Positions 34,800 through 47,147 of a stretch of 64,000 nt of DNA are shown here, one piece after another; the first letter of the stretch is position 1, and each line of letters begins with the position of its first letter. The DNA is from Camellia lanceoleosa (taxonomy: Eukaryota > Streptophyta > Magnoliopsida > Ericales > Theaceae), in NCBI GenBank assembly GCA_025200525.1, contig CM045761.1, forward strand, positions 59,731,438 to 59,795,437, read 5' to 3'. The notes under the pieces were generated by a model, which worked only from the letters and a program-made list of their open reading frames with translations, did not search any database and was not told the DNA's origin. The position numbers and the translations under genes are program-made.

Positions 34800-34915
34800 G
34801 CAACTTTTGGCCGGTCGGCACTATTATGTGCCGGTCGGCACAATATTGTGCCGATGGAACTTTTATGCAGCCGGTGGCCACCTAGCGCAGCCGGTGATGT
34901 TCCCACAGCCTTGTT
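34800..34915. repeat. CCGGTCGGCA motif cluster upstream of the antisense gene
   Basis: GGCCGGTCGGCAC, GTGCCGGTCGGCAC, GTGCCGATGG, CAGCCGGTGGCCACC, CAGCCGGTGATG in series. The LTRs carry the same series at 22728-22776 and 24826-24930 (and 37860-37890, 39940-40050). Confidence 0.75.
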
Positions 34916-35194
34916 TAGGCCATGTGGGTAATTTCTGGTCTTCATAGCTCAAGAAAGTGCAAGAAAGTGAATCCCTGATGCTCAACCGGCCTCTGTTTTG
35001 ACCTCGGACCGTGTCTTCTGTGCGTGGCACCCAGATTCAAGCAAAGATTGTATCCTTTTGTATCCTTTGTCTTTTACAATATTCAAAAATTGCCCCGTGT
35101 GCGTTGCACGCATCGATCACATTGTTCGGCGCGTCGCATCGCGCCGTCTTCTGCACCGTTTTGCATTGTCGTGTGGCATGCGTGTCATACTTGC

Positions 35195-35665
35195 ATTTTA
35201 TTTTCCATTCAAATGAGGTATGCGTGCCTCATTTTACATTTCATTGCATCTCGAGGTACGCGTGCCTCGTTTTGCATTTCATTTTCCATTCAAATGAGGT
35301 ATGCGTGCCTCATTTTACATTTCATTGCATCTCGAGGTACGCGTGCCTCGTTTTGCATTTCATTTTCCGACTAATGAGGTATGCGTGCCTCATTTTATAT
35401 TTCATTGCATCTCGAGGTACGCGTGCCTCGTTTTGCATTTCATTTTCCATTCAAATGAGGTATGCGTGCCTCATTTTGCATTTCATCGCATCTCGAGGTA
35501 CACGTGCTTCGTTTTGCATTTTATTTTCCGTCTAATGAGGTATGCGTGCCTCATGTCCATTTCAGTTTTGCATCTTGAGGTACGCGTGCCTCACTTTGTA
35601 TTTCATTTGCATTTCGTTTTGCATTTCGCATCCATGAGGTATGCGTGCCTCATCTTGCATCTCAT
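35195..35665. repeat. Minisatellite, about 82-bp unit, about 5.5 copies
   Basis: Each unit has two halves: ATGAGGTATGCGTGCCTCAT and CTCGAGGTACGCGTGCCTCG, each followed by TTTTGCATTTCATT. The halves are themselves related, so the basic period is about 40 bp. Open frames rich in ACLILHFIASRG words across it are a product of the repeat. Tat elements are known for tandem repeats in this 3' region. Confidence 0.9.
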
Positions 35666-36355
35666 TTTGCATTCCATCGCGCTATTTTGCGCACCTCATT
35701 GTTTTTCGCCCCCGGTCTGGCGAGACCTTAAACACGCACGGTCTAGTAGACCTTAAATCCTTAGGAGGTGCAAGACCTTCATTCGCGTTGTTTGAACGCA
35801 TCACGTTGTTTAGCGCATTGCATTAGCTTGTGCATTGCGTCCCATTCGCGCTATCTTGTGCACCTCATCGGCACTTGTTAGTGCGTTGTATATCATTCGC
35901 ACGGTTTAGCGTATCTCATTGCATTTTGCATGCATTCCAAATAGCTTATTCGCGCATCTCATTGCATTTACATGCATTCAATTGCACTTTTGCACATTGC
36001 ATTGTTCTATGCATCACGGTCTAGGAGACCTTAAATCCTCTGAAGGTGCAATTCGCCGGTGTTTGTCGTGTCTAAACGACTTCGGTGGTCTGGTAAAGCC
36101 ACCACTGTGTTCTGATGTGTTCCTAGGAGACCAATAGGGACGGTGAAAACTAGAGTTCGAACGGCTCATGCCTAGAACGCAAAGGTTCGGGATTTCCGAG
36201 ACTAAAGTCTGGTTTAAATACCCAGAGGGTGCACCCTCGGCTTGAAATCTGTATGGAAGCCCCATAGGTTGAGGCGGCGTGTCACGCCTCGATTGAATCT
36301 TGAACCAACCTAGTGTATCGCCCTGTTGGGAGAATAGGGAAAACTGCAATCGCAG
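35666..36355. other. 3' noncoding region with GGTCTAGNAGACC duplicates
   Basis: Two copies of the phrase CACGGTCTAG(T/G)AGACCTTAAATCC at 35735 and 36014, each followed by an AGGTGCAA. TTGCGCACCTCATTG-type words extend the minisatellite theme. No gene. Confidence 0.5.
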
Positions 36356-36600
36356 GCATTGCATCATACTGCATTGTCATGCATCATTGTGAATATTGCA
36401 TATGTCATGCATTTCAAAAAAACAAAAACAAAAAAACATACTGCATTGTCATGCATCATTGTAAATATTGCATATGTCATGTATTTCAAAAAAAAAAAAA
36501 AACCATGCATATGTCATGCATTTCATTGTAATATAGCGCATATGTCATGCATTTTCTGTAAACATGCACATTCCATTGCATATTGTACATATTGCATTTT
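36356..36600. repeat. CATGCAT-rich tandem repeat
   Basis: Two 70-bp copies of CATACTGCATTGTCATGCAT, then CATTGT(G/A)AATATTGCATATG and TCATG(C/T)ATTTC plus an A-rich tail, followed by shorter TCATGCATTTC words. Noncoding. Confidence 0.75.
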
Positions 36601-37577
36601 AGTTGTATCATCTACCGCATCATCTTCCATCTATGGCTTGCACCTTTCCTTGTTGAGCTTGGTCTGGTATGTGCCCTTACTTTTCACGTTGAAGCACAGT
36701 TCTGCATGTGTACGCACCTATTCCTTGATAAACTTGGTTTGAGGGTGGCGGCACCTTTTCTGTGTTAAACATGGCTTGTACGTGTACATGCCTTTCCTAG
36801 GCAAAATACGGTTTTGGCTACAGGCCATATCCATTTCTATTACATTGTAGTGTAATTATTGCATCCAGCATTAGGATCATTATTCTTTCCTCAGCGGGTT
36901 GTCACCCCACTTATGTCATTCCACCCAATACTTGTTCTTGTGTCCGTCTACATCACTCATAGTTCAGACATCGTTCTATGGTAGACGGACTCGTTACTTC
37001 CATCAATCTATTTGACATATGTGTGGTTTCGAACCGCTCATGATTGAATCATGATTCGATTGCTCTGCATTTAGTCTGCATTGTTTCAATTGCATTGCAT
37101 TATCGTTTGCATTGTTTATACTTCGTTTTGTATATATTGCATATCATTTTGCATTCATCATTGCATTGTCATGCATATTGCTAACGATATTGTACCTGTT
37201 AAGTTTACTTTCTTTTCAGGCACGATATTGTATGTACGGTTCATTTGAGGCCGGTGCAACCGGACGAGCCGCACAGGTATCGTATCCTCCGCGTGAGATG
37301 TTTTGAGAATTGCATAATTCTCTTACATCCTTTCTGCATTGTAGTGTAGATTGACATATGCTAGCTTACAACTGTTGCATGCGTGCTTCATTACAGCTTT
37401 CTTTGCATGATCATAAGTTATGCTCGGCTTCTTGCATTGTCTTGCATTTTGCCCTTGCCTTCGGGCGCATATCTTGTTTGTCTTTCATGTTTGTCCAAGT
37501 CTTCGGCCTTGTCAAAAATGGGTCGTCTCTGGGCTTTGACATTCACTCCCGTCATTGTTATGACTTCTGAGTTCTGT
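36601..37577. other. 3' noncoding region of the Tat-like element
   Basis: Pyrimidine-biased sequence with many TTGCATT words and no credible ORF, leading to the polypurine tract. Confidence 0.45.
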
Positions 37578-37591
37578 CAAAGAGGGGCAAC
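37578..37591 (+). other. Polypurine tract
   Basis: CAAAGAGGGGCAAC immediately before the LTR start TGTAGACACC. Confidence 0.75.
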
Positions 37592-40500
37592 TGTAGACAC
37601 CCCATTTTTGACCGTCCTCAAGACCTGGATGTCACCACTTGAACACTCGGTGATTATCCATGTTCGTGTTCGTTTGGAGTTCCCAGAGTTCTCTGGCCAC
37701 GCCTTGCCTCGGGACCTCCGAACTTGACCGTTTGTGTCCGGTTTTGCACCAAACACTTGTGCTTTGCCTTGGAGGCGAGGAATGCCTTATGAGGCATCCC
37801 CACACCACCGGCGATGACTAGAGCCCACCGGCTGGTTGGTGTTGCCATCGCCTCTGTATTGTGCCGGGCGGCACTCTTTGTGCCGGTCGTGATAAATTTT
37901 GTCAAAATGACATTCTTGCTTACCGATTCTTGTGCGATTGCTTTTTGAGATATTTTGAAGCAGCTGTATAGCATTTGTTTCCCCTCCATACACGTGTATG
38001 GAGGGATGAGCTTTTGTTTTGCTTAGCTTGTAAGCTTTGTTGCTTATAAGAGAGGGCTCTCTTCTCTTGGCTCAAGGGTTAGAAAAATTAGACATTTTTG
38101 GGGAGAAAAGACAGAGAAGAAGCTCTGGTTTTAGGTTAGAACTTGTGTATCTATCCTATCTCTCTTTTCCCCTCTTGTTTCTACACTAGGTGCTTTAATC
38201 CATATTATTGCACACAAGCACCTAGTGTTTCACATTCCTTTGGTTACTGAGGTTCTAAGGGCTGGTTCTTGAAGTTTTTGGTGAGATTTGAGCTCAAGGA
38301 AGCAACAACATCAACCTTTGTGAAGGTGGTCTTCAAGTGTAAGAAACTACCCCTTTTTACCCCATTTTTGCATTCCATTTTTGCATAGTTTAGAACTGTT
38401 TTTGTGCTTAGCATTTAATACAAAAAAGTTCTGTTTTTTAGTCCTCTTTATTGTTGGTTAAGAGTGTTTTGTGCTTTGGGCAGGTTTGACCACCCTTAGG
38501 CCTTGAAAAGGCCTCATTTTGTGCTATTTTGTGAGAGCTCCAGGATTTTGGTGTTGGGGTCTCTTCACCACTGAAATCTTGAGGGATTTCAGTGGTGAAG
38601 ATGATGCCTTGAAGTCCCAAGAAGGAGAGGGCCACCCCCTCTCCTTGTTGTCCTTGAAAAGGACAAGTTTTGGCCTCTTGAGGAAGCCCATGTTCAAGTG
38701 TGTGTTGAGCATGCCATGACTATTTTTCATGCTTATTTTACCATGATATAACATGATTTTAAGTTAGTTTTGGTCCCTTATGCATGCTTAGCATAGTTGC
38801 CATGTAATGCCTTGTAATGCCTTTAACATGTCTTAGGTTGTTAGCCTTTATTTGAGCATGATTTAGGCTTAGACTTATGAATGTTTTGTGCTTATTTTGC
38901 CATGCTTTAGGTCTGTCCATGGTCGTTTGGATTGATTTTGGCATGTTTAGTATAGCTCCTTTGCATTTGTGGCTTGCTGGGCTTGTACGCCTCAAGTATG
39001 TGAATGTGTAGCTTGTGTTTCTTGCATCATTTCGGTGGTTTGGAACCACCTAACATGTAATTTCAGTCCCTTTGGCATGCTTATATGCTTGCCTAAGTCG
39101 CCTCTTTATTGCTTTGAAAGCATATGTTGTATGCCTCTTGTTTCGACCATTATGCATGCCTTTGAATTTGAGACCCTTAGGTGCCATCTAAGTGGTCCTT
39201 TGGACTTAGTTTTATGTGTTAAAACTCTGTTTTTGGTCGCCTATTGCATGCCATGTATGGTTGTGTTAAGTGTAGTCCATTACCTCCTTGATGAGCCTTG
39301 AATACTTGGCCCCTTTTGCATGCATTTGTTTGTCTTGTTTAACATGATTTGACATCATTCTATAGCATGATTTTAAAGCTTATGATGCATGCTTAGTGTC
39401 CATGATATCCCCTTTCAAGTGTGCTTGAGGGTTGCTTACTTGGTGCCTAAGTGTTAAGTCTTAACATATGCATGTGTGTATGTGTGTTGGCTTTCATTTT
39501 TGGGCATTGTTGGCCACTGATTTTAGGCCTATTTGGGGTTTCCTAGATCATGTTTAAGACCATCATTTGCTTGGCTTGCATTGCCTCATGTTTGCTTGCA
39601 TGCTTACATAAGTGTCTTGCCATGATCATGTTGCATATTAGCTAACATGCTTAGGTTGCATTGCACCTTGCATACGCGCCTTGTTCCTTGACTTGGTGAT
39701 AGGAATTGGGCCTTGTTTTGTTTGTTTGGTTTACATGCATTTGACATGAAAGTGCACAACTTGGTTCTTTGGGCCATCATGCATGGGAATGCGTGATTGG
39801 TGGCCCGAGAATCGAGGCACATCCTCCTTTGAGTCACAAACATGATAAGGAGTGTGTTTGGGGCATACATTGCTTGAATAACATTGCCATGCAAGATTTT
39901 GCCCTCTGCTGCTGTGAGTTGCAGGTTCTGCAGACATTCAGTGCCGATCGGCAACATTTAGTGTCGGCCGGCATTAAATTATCAGTCGATGAGTTCATTT
40001 TGTGCCGGTGGCCACATACTTCAGCCGGTGGTGTCTTCCCTCAGCCGATGATGTCCCTTAGTGTCCTGGGAGGCACTCCTGAGACTTTGGCAGTCTTCTG
40101 AGATGCAAAGCAGGGAAAACAGAGGCAATCTAGGCATGGCAGTGCAATTAAGCGAGCAGACACATCTTGCATTTGGCTCTCCTCGAGGCGGTTTCTTGTT
40201 TTCTTAGTTTAGTTAGTTTGTCAACTAATTAGGCTATTTGTAATATTTAATTAGCTTGCGTAGTTAATTATTTGTATTATTCTTTTGGTCCCTCCGAGCG
40301 AGGGCAAATCTGTAATAAGTGTGTGTAGGTGTGTGTATGTCTTCCAACCCCCATTTCTTTCTCCCTTTTATTTACCTGCTTATGATGGTAGATTAGGGCA
40401 TGTTTATTTTAGCATACCTTATGCAATGCATGCGTGCATCCATGCATTTGTTTACATGCACCGGGCTCGGTACATCATACAAACTGCATTGTATTTTTAA

Positions 40501-41354
40501 TTCCAAATTGAATACGTGCATCGAATAAAGTGCATTTCACATGTCATCTTTAGGGTTAGCCGAGCCTACTCTAAATTGCATCTTCGCCTGTGTTGCATTA
40601 GCCATTTAACATGAACTAGGTCATGCATGTTTGCTAACTAGTTTCTTGTTTTGGCACGGAGTACAATGTAAGTATTTATGCTTTAGCATATCGCATGCGT
40701 GTGGATGTTAACATAACAGTATGCTTACCATGCGGCTAAGTGCTTATATGAGATAAACTGCTTGAATGCCTGTGGGTGGAGGTTGGATTGCTTGAGTTGG
40801 AAAACTCGTTGAAATACATGTTTTAGCCTACTTGCGAGTAGCAAATTCCAAAGCATTTTCAAAACTAACGGATATGCAATGATTATTTCCAAATTAGGCA
40901 ATCTACTCTATACTTGTTTGCTGCGCGCATAACATAGTAATTCTAGGCTAATAATTGGAACAAGAACACATAATGTTTTCAAAATCGGATATCACGATTA
41001 GTAGAGGCCGGTCTTCGGACCGGGCGAAAGGGGGTGCTCATAGCTGACCTTCCCCAATCGTACCCAAGCTCCCGAGCCAAGACCACTTTGGTGATGACGG
41101 ACACGTGGCCTTCGGCACCGAGTCAGGGTTTCCTAAATTTCCCATTTTAAAATATTTAGGTAGCGACTCTGTATCTGGCAAAGCAGTCCATGTTTGGCAC
41201 TACTTTTCAAAAATCTGTTTTCTCAAACGATTTGCTGGATTTGGACTCTTTGGTTCAAGATTAAGAACCGTGACATTTGAGTCCTTGAACTGTAGTGACC
41301 CCAATATGAACGGAACGAGACTTAACCCTCCCGGGGCGTTCGGGGACGTCTACA
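37592..41354 (+). repeat. 3' LTR of the Tat-like element
   Basis: 3,763 bp, nearly identical in arrangement to the 5' copy, with the palindrome at 37982, TATAAG at 38045 and the hairpins at 38497-38666. Ends GGGGACGTCTACA, followed by GGTAT. Small indels separate the two LTRs mainly in the first 350 bp and the last 60 bp. Confidence 0.85.
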
Positions 41355-42884
41355 GGTATTCTCTACACTGTTTCCACCATTATTGTGGGTCAAGAAATTT
41401 ATCAAAAAGGGGAAAAATAGAAATTGAAAGATAAAATACATATTCTCACACACATAAATAAACACAAACCTAGAGATTACAAACTTTCTACTAAGTTTTT
41501 GAATTAATTTTTATGAACACAAACACAAATGCAACAGAAATGACAAAATTGGAGCTAATATACACAAATAAAACCGGTAATTTTATCACACTTCAAAAAA
41601 CAAAAACCCAGATTAATAAAGCTTAACACATAAATTGCAAGAAAAATTCCACCAACAGAAATGATGATCAAGATCCCAATTCCACCAACAAACTTGAAGA
41701 TATATCACTCTTGGGCCAAACAAAAATCTGGCTATCGTTAGAATTAGAATATAACCCGTGCCTTAAGATATATCACACTTGGGCAAAAAAAAAAAAATAA
41801 TAATAATAATTTGAATAGGAGAAACCAAAAAAAAAAAAGTGAAAAAATACCAAATAGAAATATACTAAACAGATAAAACTACATAATCATTCTGTTCTGG
41901 AGAGGTTGTTTTCGAATTGAGTAAGAGAGAGAGTAGTAGAATCTCAGATAAGCTCATTATTTAATTTTTTATGTTTTAGAGAAACAAAAAAAAAGATTAG
42001 TTTTTGGATATAGAAATGGTAGAGACTAAGAAATTGACTACAGAAAATATAACACACATCTATTTTGATCGCCAAATAATCACAAAAGATTAGACAAAAG
42101 AAACACAAATGTAGATATTAGATGAATAAATGATACAAATGATAGAGAATCACAAACCCATATCGGTTTCTTGAACATATAGAAAAACATATAGAAAAAC
42201 ACAAATGATACAAATGATAGAGAATCAAAATGATTGAGAATCACCTAGAATACCTACAAAACTCCATAGTAAATATTACCACCAAATGATACAAATGTAG
42301 ATATTAGATGAATAAATGAAAGAGAGAACCATAGTGTCAACCATAGTAGACTTGTGGGTGTTTCCAAGTTAGCCATTTAAAAACATTTGGCTCAATTCAA
42401 CCAAATTCTAACTCAAATTGGACCAATAGATATTGGCTAAACCAAATGAGTTATGTATAAACTATACAACAACATGATTCCAATATATTCTAGGTGTTTT
42501 GATTTACGATTTAGAAAAACAAAAATCAAAAATGAGGGCCAAACTGCAGGTGACTTTTGCAACTTGGCAACCTAAAAAGAGTCCCAAAAGAACCACTTAA
42601 AAAATGCCCTAGTAAAAACATCACACCCAGATCCTCTCCCTAAAATCACACCAAACCCAGATCATAAAACTAAAATTCTTGGGTTCAATACTTACTGCTA
42701 AATAATCACAAAAGATTAGACAAAAGAACATAGGCTTATTGAAAGAGATACAATTCCATTTAATCCAATAACAATAAAAAAAATGATACAATTTCTCCAC
42801 AAAATAAAACTAAAATGGCATCAAGTTAAACCAAACTTGTGTGTTTCAGAACAATGTAAATACCTAAAAATAACCCAAGTCAAT

Positions 42885-42985
42885 TAAGAACAAATCGAAC
42901 AAATAACCCAAGTCAATTAAGAACAAATCGAACAAATAACCCAAGTCAATTAAGAAAAATATCTAAAAATTGAACAAATCGACAA
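42885..42985. repeat. 33-bp tandem repeat, three copies
   Basis: AATAACCCAAGTCAATTAAG plus AACAAATCGAACA, three times, the third ending early. Confidence 0.9.
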
Positions 42986-43199
42986 ATAGTTCAACAACCC
43001 AATTCAATTAAGATCATCAACACTCTAATAGTTAGTTGCCTTGATGAGTCCAAATCTTTTCATTATCAAAAAGCTACCCATAAGACTCAAAGTAAACACA
43101 ATCCCAACTTTCAGGGCAACTAAACATAGTAACCAATTATTAGCCAAAGGAAACCCAAATTTCACTTTCTTTACTATTTCCACACTTTCTCACCAACCA

Positions 43200-44300
43200 A
43201 ACAGGATAGAATTTTTTTGGTACAAACTAATGATTTACGGGCTGATAAAAATCTAATGCCATTTGTGGAATACTTGATAGTTAGATGCCTTAAAAATCTG
43301 ATTTATGATGGACTAACCCAACACATTGAAAAAACAATGGAAAGTTTGAAAAATCTAAAATCTAAAATCTAATGGAAGTTTAAGTATTCATGGGATGAAA
43401 ATATTCATGGCAAAATCTTTTATTCAATTTGGTCTGATTTTGATAACAAAAATACAACAATAATTTCATGGCTTTTCATAGATATCCATAGAAAGCAAAA
43501 TAAGAGAGAGACATAGAGAGAGCATGCCATTTCTGCTCACAAATTCATATGTTTATAGATTCATATATCCATAAACATTTCTAGGAGAGATAGAGAGAGT
43601 AAACTCACGGGGATGTGCCGGAAAGCACCGAAGCCGGAAAACTTGTTCTTGGGGATGATGTCTCAAGTGAAACAACTTCGAATTTCTGTAAATTTCTACG
43701 AATAAAACCCATCAAATCCATTTCAAATTTCAGAAATCTCAACCCATCAAACTTTTTTGGTGCAAACTACTGATTTATGGGTTAATAAAAATATGATGAA
43801 ACTACTGATTTATGGGCCGATTTATGGTGGAATACTCAACATATTTATGGGATGAAAGTTTAAAAATCTGATGAAATTTTAAATATGTGAACTGATAAAG
43901 AAACCTAAAACTAACCCAACACAATGAAAAAACAATGGAAAGTTTGAAAAATCTAAAACCTGATGGAAGTTTAAGTATTTATGGGATGAAAGTATTCATG
44001 GCAGAATCTTTTGTTCAATTTGGTCTGATTTTGATAAGAAAAATACAACAATAATTTCATGGCTTTTCATAGATATCCATAGAAAGCAAAATAAGAGAGA
44101 CACAGAGAGAGCATACCATTTCTGCTCAAAAATTCACATGTTTATATATTCATATATCTATAAACATTTCTAGGAGAGATAGAGAGAGTAAACTCACGGG
44201 AATGTGCCGGAAAGCACTGAAGCTGGAAAACTTGTTCCCGGGGGTGATGTCTCGAGCAAAACGACTTTGAATTTATGTAGATTTCTGCGAATAAAACCCA
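43200..44300. repeat. Tandem duplication of about 550 bp
   Basis: 43200-43745 and 43750-44300 share, in order, TTTTTTGGT(A/G)CAAACTA, AACACA-TGAAAAAACAATGG, TTTTGATAA(C/G)AAAAATACAA, GAGAGAGTAAACTCACGGG, ATGTGCCGGAAAGCAC and ATAAAACCCATCAAATCCAT. The TGCCGGAAAGCAC stretch is GC-richer and reads like a 5' leader in the minus direction. Confidence 0.8.
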
Positions 44301-46316
44301 TCAAATCCATTTCAAATTTCAAAAATCAAAATCCATCAAACCCCAACAAATTAAAATAGTTTACACCAAAATCATTAACTTTAAAGCAAAACCTGGAGAG
44401 TATCTGTGTATTTTTTCCTAATGTAAGAGTTTAGGTTATTCCTACACTCTTCTAACTCATTGAGGGTATTTTTCAATGGAAACCCAAAAAAAGGAATGTG
44501 AGACATGTATTTCATAGAAAAGAAAAGTGGCATTATTAATTGGAACATGATTAAACAACGTTATAATGGATAAGAATTTTTTAAGATTGTAAACTGACAC
44601 ATAATTAAATTCAAAAAGCAATTAAAGTTTACCTTGTGTTTAATATTCAGTTTTGGATGAATATGTTGCTTTGAGTTCCCATCAAGAAAACAACCCAATT
44701 GGAAACATTGTTAATTATAAAGGTTAAAAAATACAAAATAAATATAAATCATAAAAATTAAAATAGAAAAACAATATAATATTTTGATTCAGATCCAAAA
44801 ATATACATGATCCCCTAGCCAGAAAATTCAAATCATATTAAATAAAACCTCCAACGAAGCTCAATAATTAAATCATGAATTTACCTTTATAACTATAACT
44901 CATGCCTCAATCTGGAAGAGTTCACACTGGTAAATAAAAAAAAAAAATTACAAACTTCAATCAATGTGAATTTTTTCAAAAAAAATGAGCATCAAAACTA
45001 ACATCCTAAAAAGCAATATATTAAGGACATGGAAAGAATTTCAAAACAACAAATATAAAGGTCGAAAGAGCTTAACAATTCAATAAATCCTAGTTCTGCT
45101 ACATCAATGGAAAGAGTGTCTCAACTCCATACAATATAATATTAACACCTAAGCTCAATCCCGTTCAGTCAGTCAATTTTATTTATTTTATTTACTTTTA
45201 ATAAAAAAAATAATAATAATAAAACAAAGAAGACCATGAATTACTCTACTCAAGCAAATAACATAACATCCATACAAAGATAAAGAATTACATGCCTAGA
45301 ATCAAACCATGACAAAATTGGACTTTCAACATGTTTAACTAATAAAGATAAAAACACATTAGCATGTTTTGTAGACTAAAAGAGGAATAGTTGTATAACC
45401 TAATCAGCATAATCCACAAATCTAAAAGTAAATATTTGAAATCTAATACACAAACTGAAGGAAAGAAGAAAAAGAAAAAGAAATCTCCCTTAAATTAGCA
45501 AAAACTTTAGTCTTCACTGGGGATTGGTTAGTGCCCTGTTGATTTCTTATAATTTATTTTTTCAAACTCTTGCTAGACCTTTAATTCCACAACACTGTTC
45601 AGATTCCATAAAAAAAATAAAAATAAATAAAAAATAAAAAATAGGAGTATGATGCTTTATCGATCATGACTCACATCAATTTATAACTTCTGCATATATC
45701 ACTTGCATAAGATAATGAAATTTCACAATGTTTTATTGGCTACATAATACTACTATTGAGGGAATTTATCTCTGGCAATCTCAATTTGGAGTTCAGCCTC
45801 CATGTCATGTATTTCTCAAAGCAGTTTTTAGTTTTTCTACATAGAAACAATTTACAAAGTATATGGAGCTCAACTGGTCATAGACTTCAGGGTGTGAAAA
45901 ATTAGGGCTTTCTGCTATATGAGAACAATAGTTAGATTAAGTAAAATCATGCGAATGCAGTTAAAAATCTTGATCAAACTGAAGCATGTATATAAATAAA
46001 TGTGTTTACCCTTCGCAATGTTGCATGAGGCTAAGATGGTAGCTGTGCGATGGCTGAGATGGGGAATGGGGTTGCTATAGTTGTTGCGATCAAGATGTCG
46101 ACAAAGGGTCGCTAAGGAGGGAGGATATAGCGATCCCGGGTTTTACCCCTTTATGTACAGTGTTCCGGACTTAGATTCCGTACTATTGGTTGTGGTTATA
46201 TCTTGTTGGCATCCTTTAATTTCTTATTTTTGAGTTATAGGATGTGTTGGGCAGGTTTGTTACAAGTTGGGTGTGTTTGGGAACAAATGGTTGCTGCCAA
46301 GAATTTTGGTGCTTTG

Positions 46317-46622
46317 CTCGAGCGAGACTTTTGTCGCTCGAGCGAGAGTTGAGTTTTGTGTCTGGTCACTCGAGCGAGAAGTCCTTCGCTCGAGCTTGCG
46401 TCTGTGTCTGGTTCTGGACCTGAGAGTTGCATTTCTTGGCTCGAGCGAGCGAGGTGTATGTTTTGAGTTTCTTCGCTCGAGCAAGAATTTTGTCGCTCGA
46501 GCGTGCTTCTGGTTGCAGACCTGGAGCTTTGTATTGTTGGCTCGAGCGAGACTTTCTTCACTTGAGCGTGGTTTCTTTGTGTCTGGTCGCTCGAGCGACC
46601 AATCCTTCACTCGAGCGAGCCT
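46317..46622. repeat. CGCTCGAGCGA motif cluster (5' LTR)
   Basis: Eleven CTCGAGC or near-identical motifs, spaced about 20-45 bp. Confidence 0.85.
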
Positions 46623-47147
46623 GTGTTATATCAGATCGCAGCAGCGGGAAACACTTCACTTTTTCATCTCTTTTCTTTACACAAACCCTAGATCCGGGCT
46701 CTCTCTCTCTCTCTCTCTCTCTACACACCTTCTCTCTAGGTATTGATCTACTTCTAGTGCGTTTGTAGCTTAGTTTCTTTGTAAGAAAGATAGAGGATGA
46801 GTTGGGCTTCCTTTTAATCTGAAAAATAGTGGATTTGAAGAACTTTGGTTTTTGGTAATCTTCTCCTTTGGGCTTCTAATTTTGACGTAAGGATATCCTA
46901 CTCCATCTTATGAGCCTTGTCTTTAAATTTTGGCATTTTGATATGTTGGGGTTGTTGGGTAATTTTGAAAAAGTTAGGGTTTGTTGTGTAATTTAAGAAA
47001 GAGGGGTTTTCAAATTATTAAAGCCTTTGTGTATGTGAGTTGTTGAAAATGGAAATAATGTGGTACATTGGTGAAACCAAACCTTAGGGTTGATATGTGA
47101 AATATGGAAAATGCCCTAATTATTGAAATAAATTAATTAGTATAATT

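Larger units (their letters stand above)
22468..41354 (+). mobile_element. Tat/Ogre-like LTR retrotransposon without pol, carrying an antisense gene
   Basis: An 18.9-kb element has LTRs at 22468-26232 and 37592-41354, starting TGTAGACGCCCC / TGTAGACACCCC and, in the right copy, ending GACGTCTACA. The 5-bp flanks are GATAT and GGTAT, one base apart. A GGCGACT-type primer site follows the left LTR and a polypurine tract AAAGAGGGGCAAC precedes the right one. The 11.4-kb interior holds a gag remnant, long noncoding stretches, an antisense six-exon gene and tandem repeats. No protease, RT, RNase H or integrase is visible in any frame, so it would depend on a partner element. Giant size, antisense extra ORF and repeat-rich 3' region are typical of the Tat lineage. 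Confidence 0.8.
41355..46125. other. Candidate Helitron body, left part, no gene recognised
   Basis: AT-rich sequence with purine-rich tracts (GAGAGA) and AAAACC-type words. I see no Rep/helicase motif and no full ORF. A 33-bp tandem repeat and a 550-bp duplication lie inside. The last 110 bp (46015-46125) are GC-richer and may be part of a captured exon. Confidence 0.5.

Noticed and set aside
35011..35756. Open frames of up to 174 codons on the plus strand
   Set aside because: They arise from the 82-bp minisatellite, with repeated ACLILHFIASRG words in shifted frames.
46235..46768. Long open frames across the CTCGAGC cluster (also 57006-57599 and 4359-4712)
   Set aside because: The repeat lacks stops in several frames on both strands; repeated LARAS/SLERA words are a by-product.
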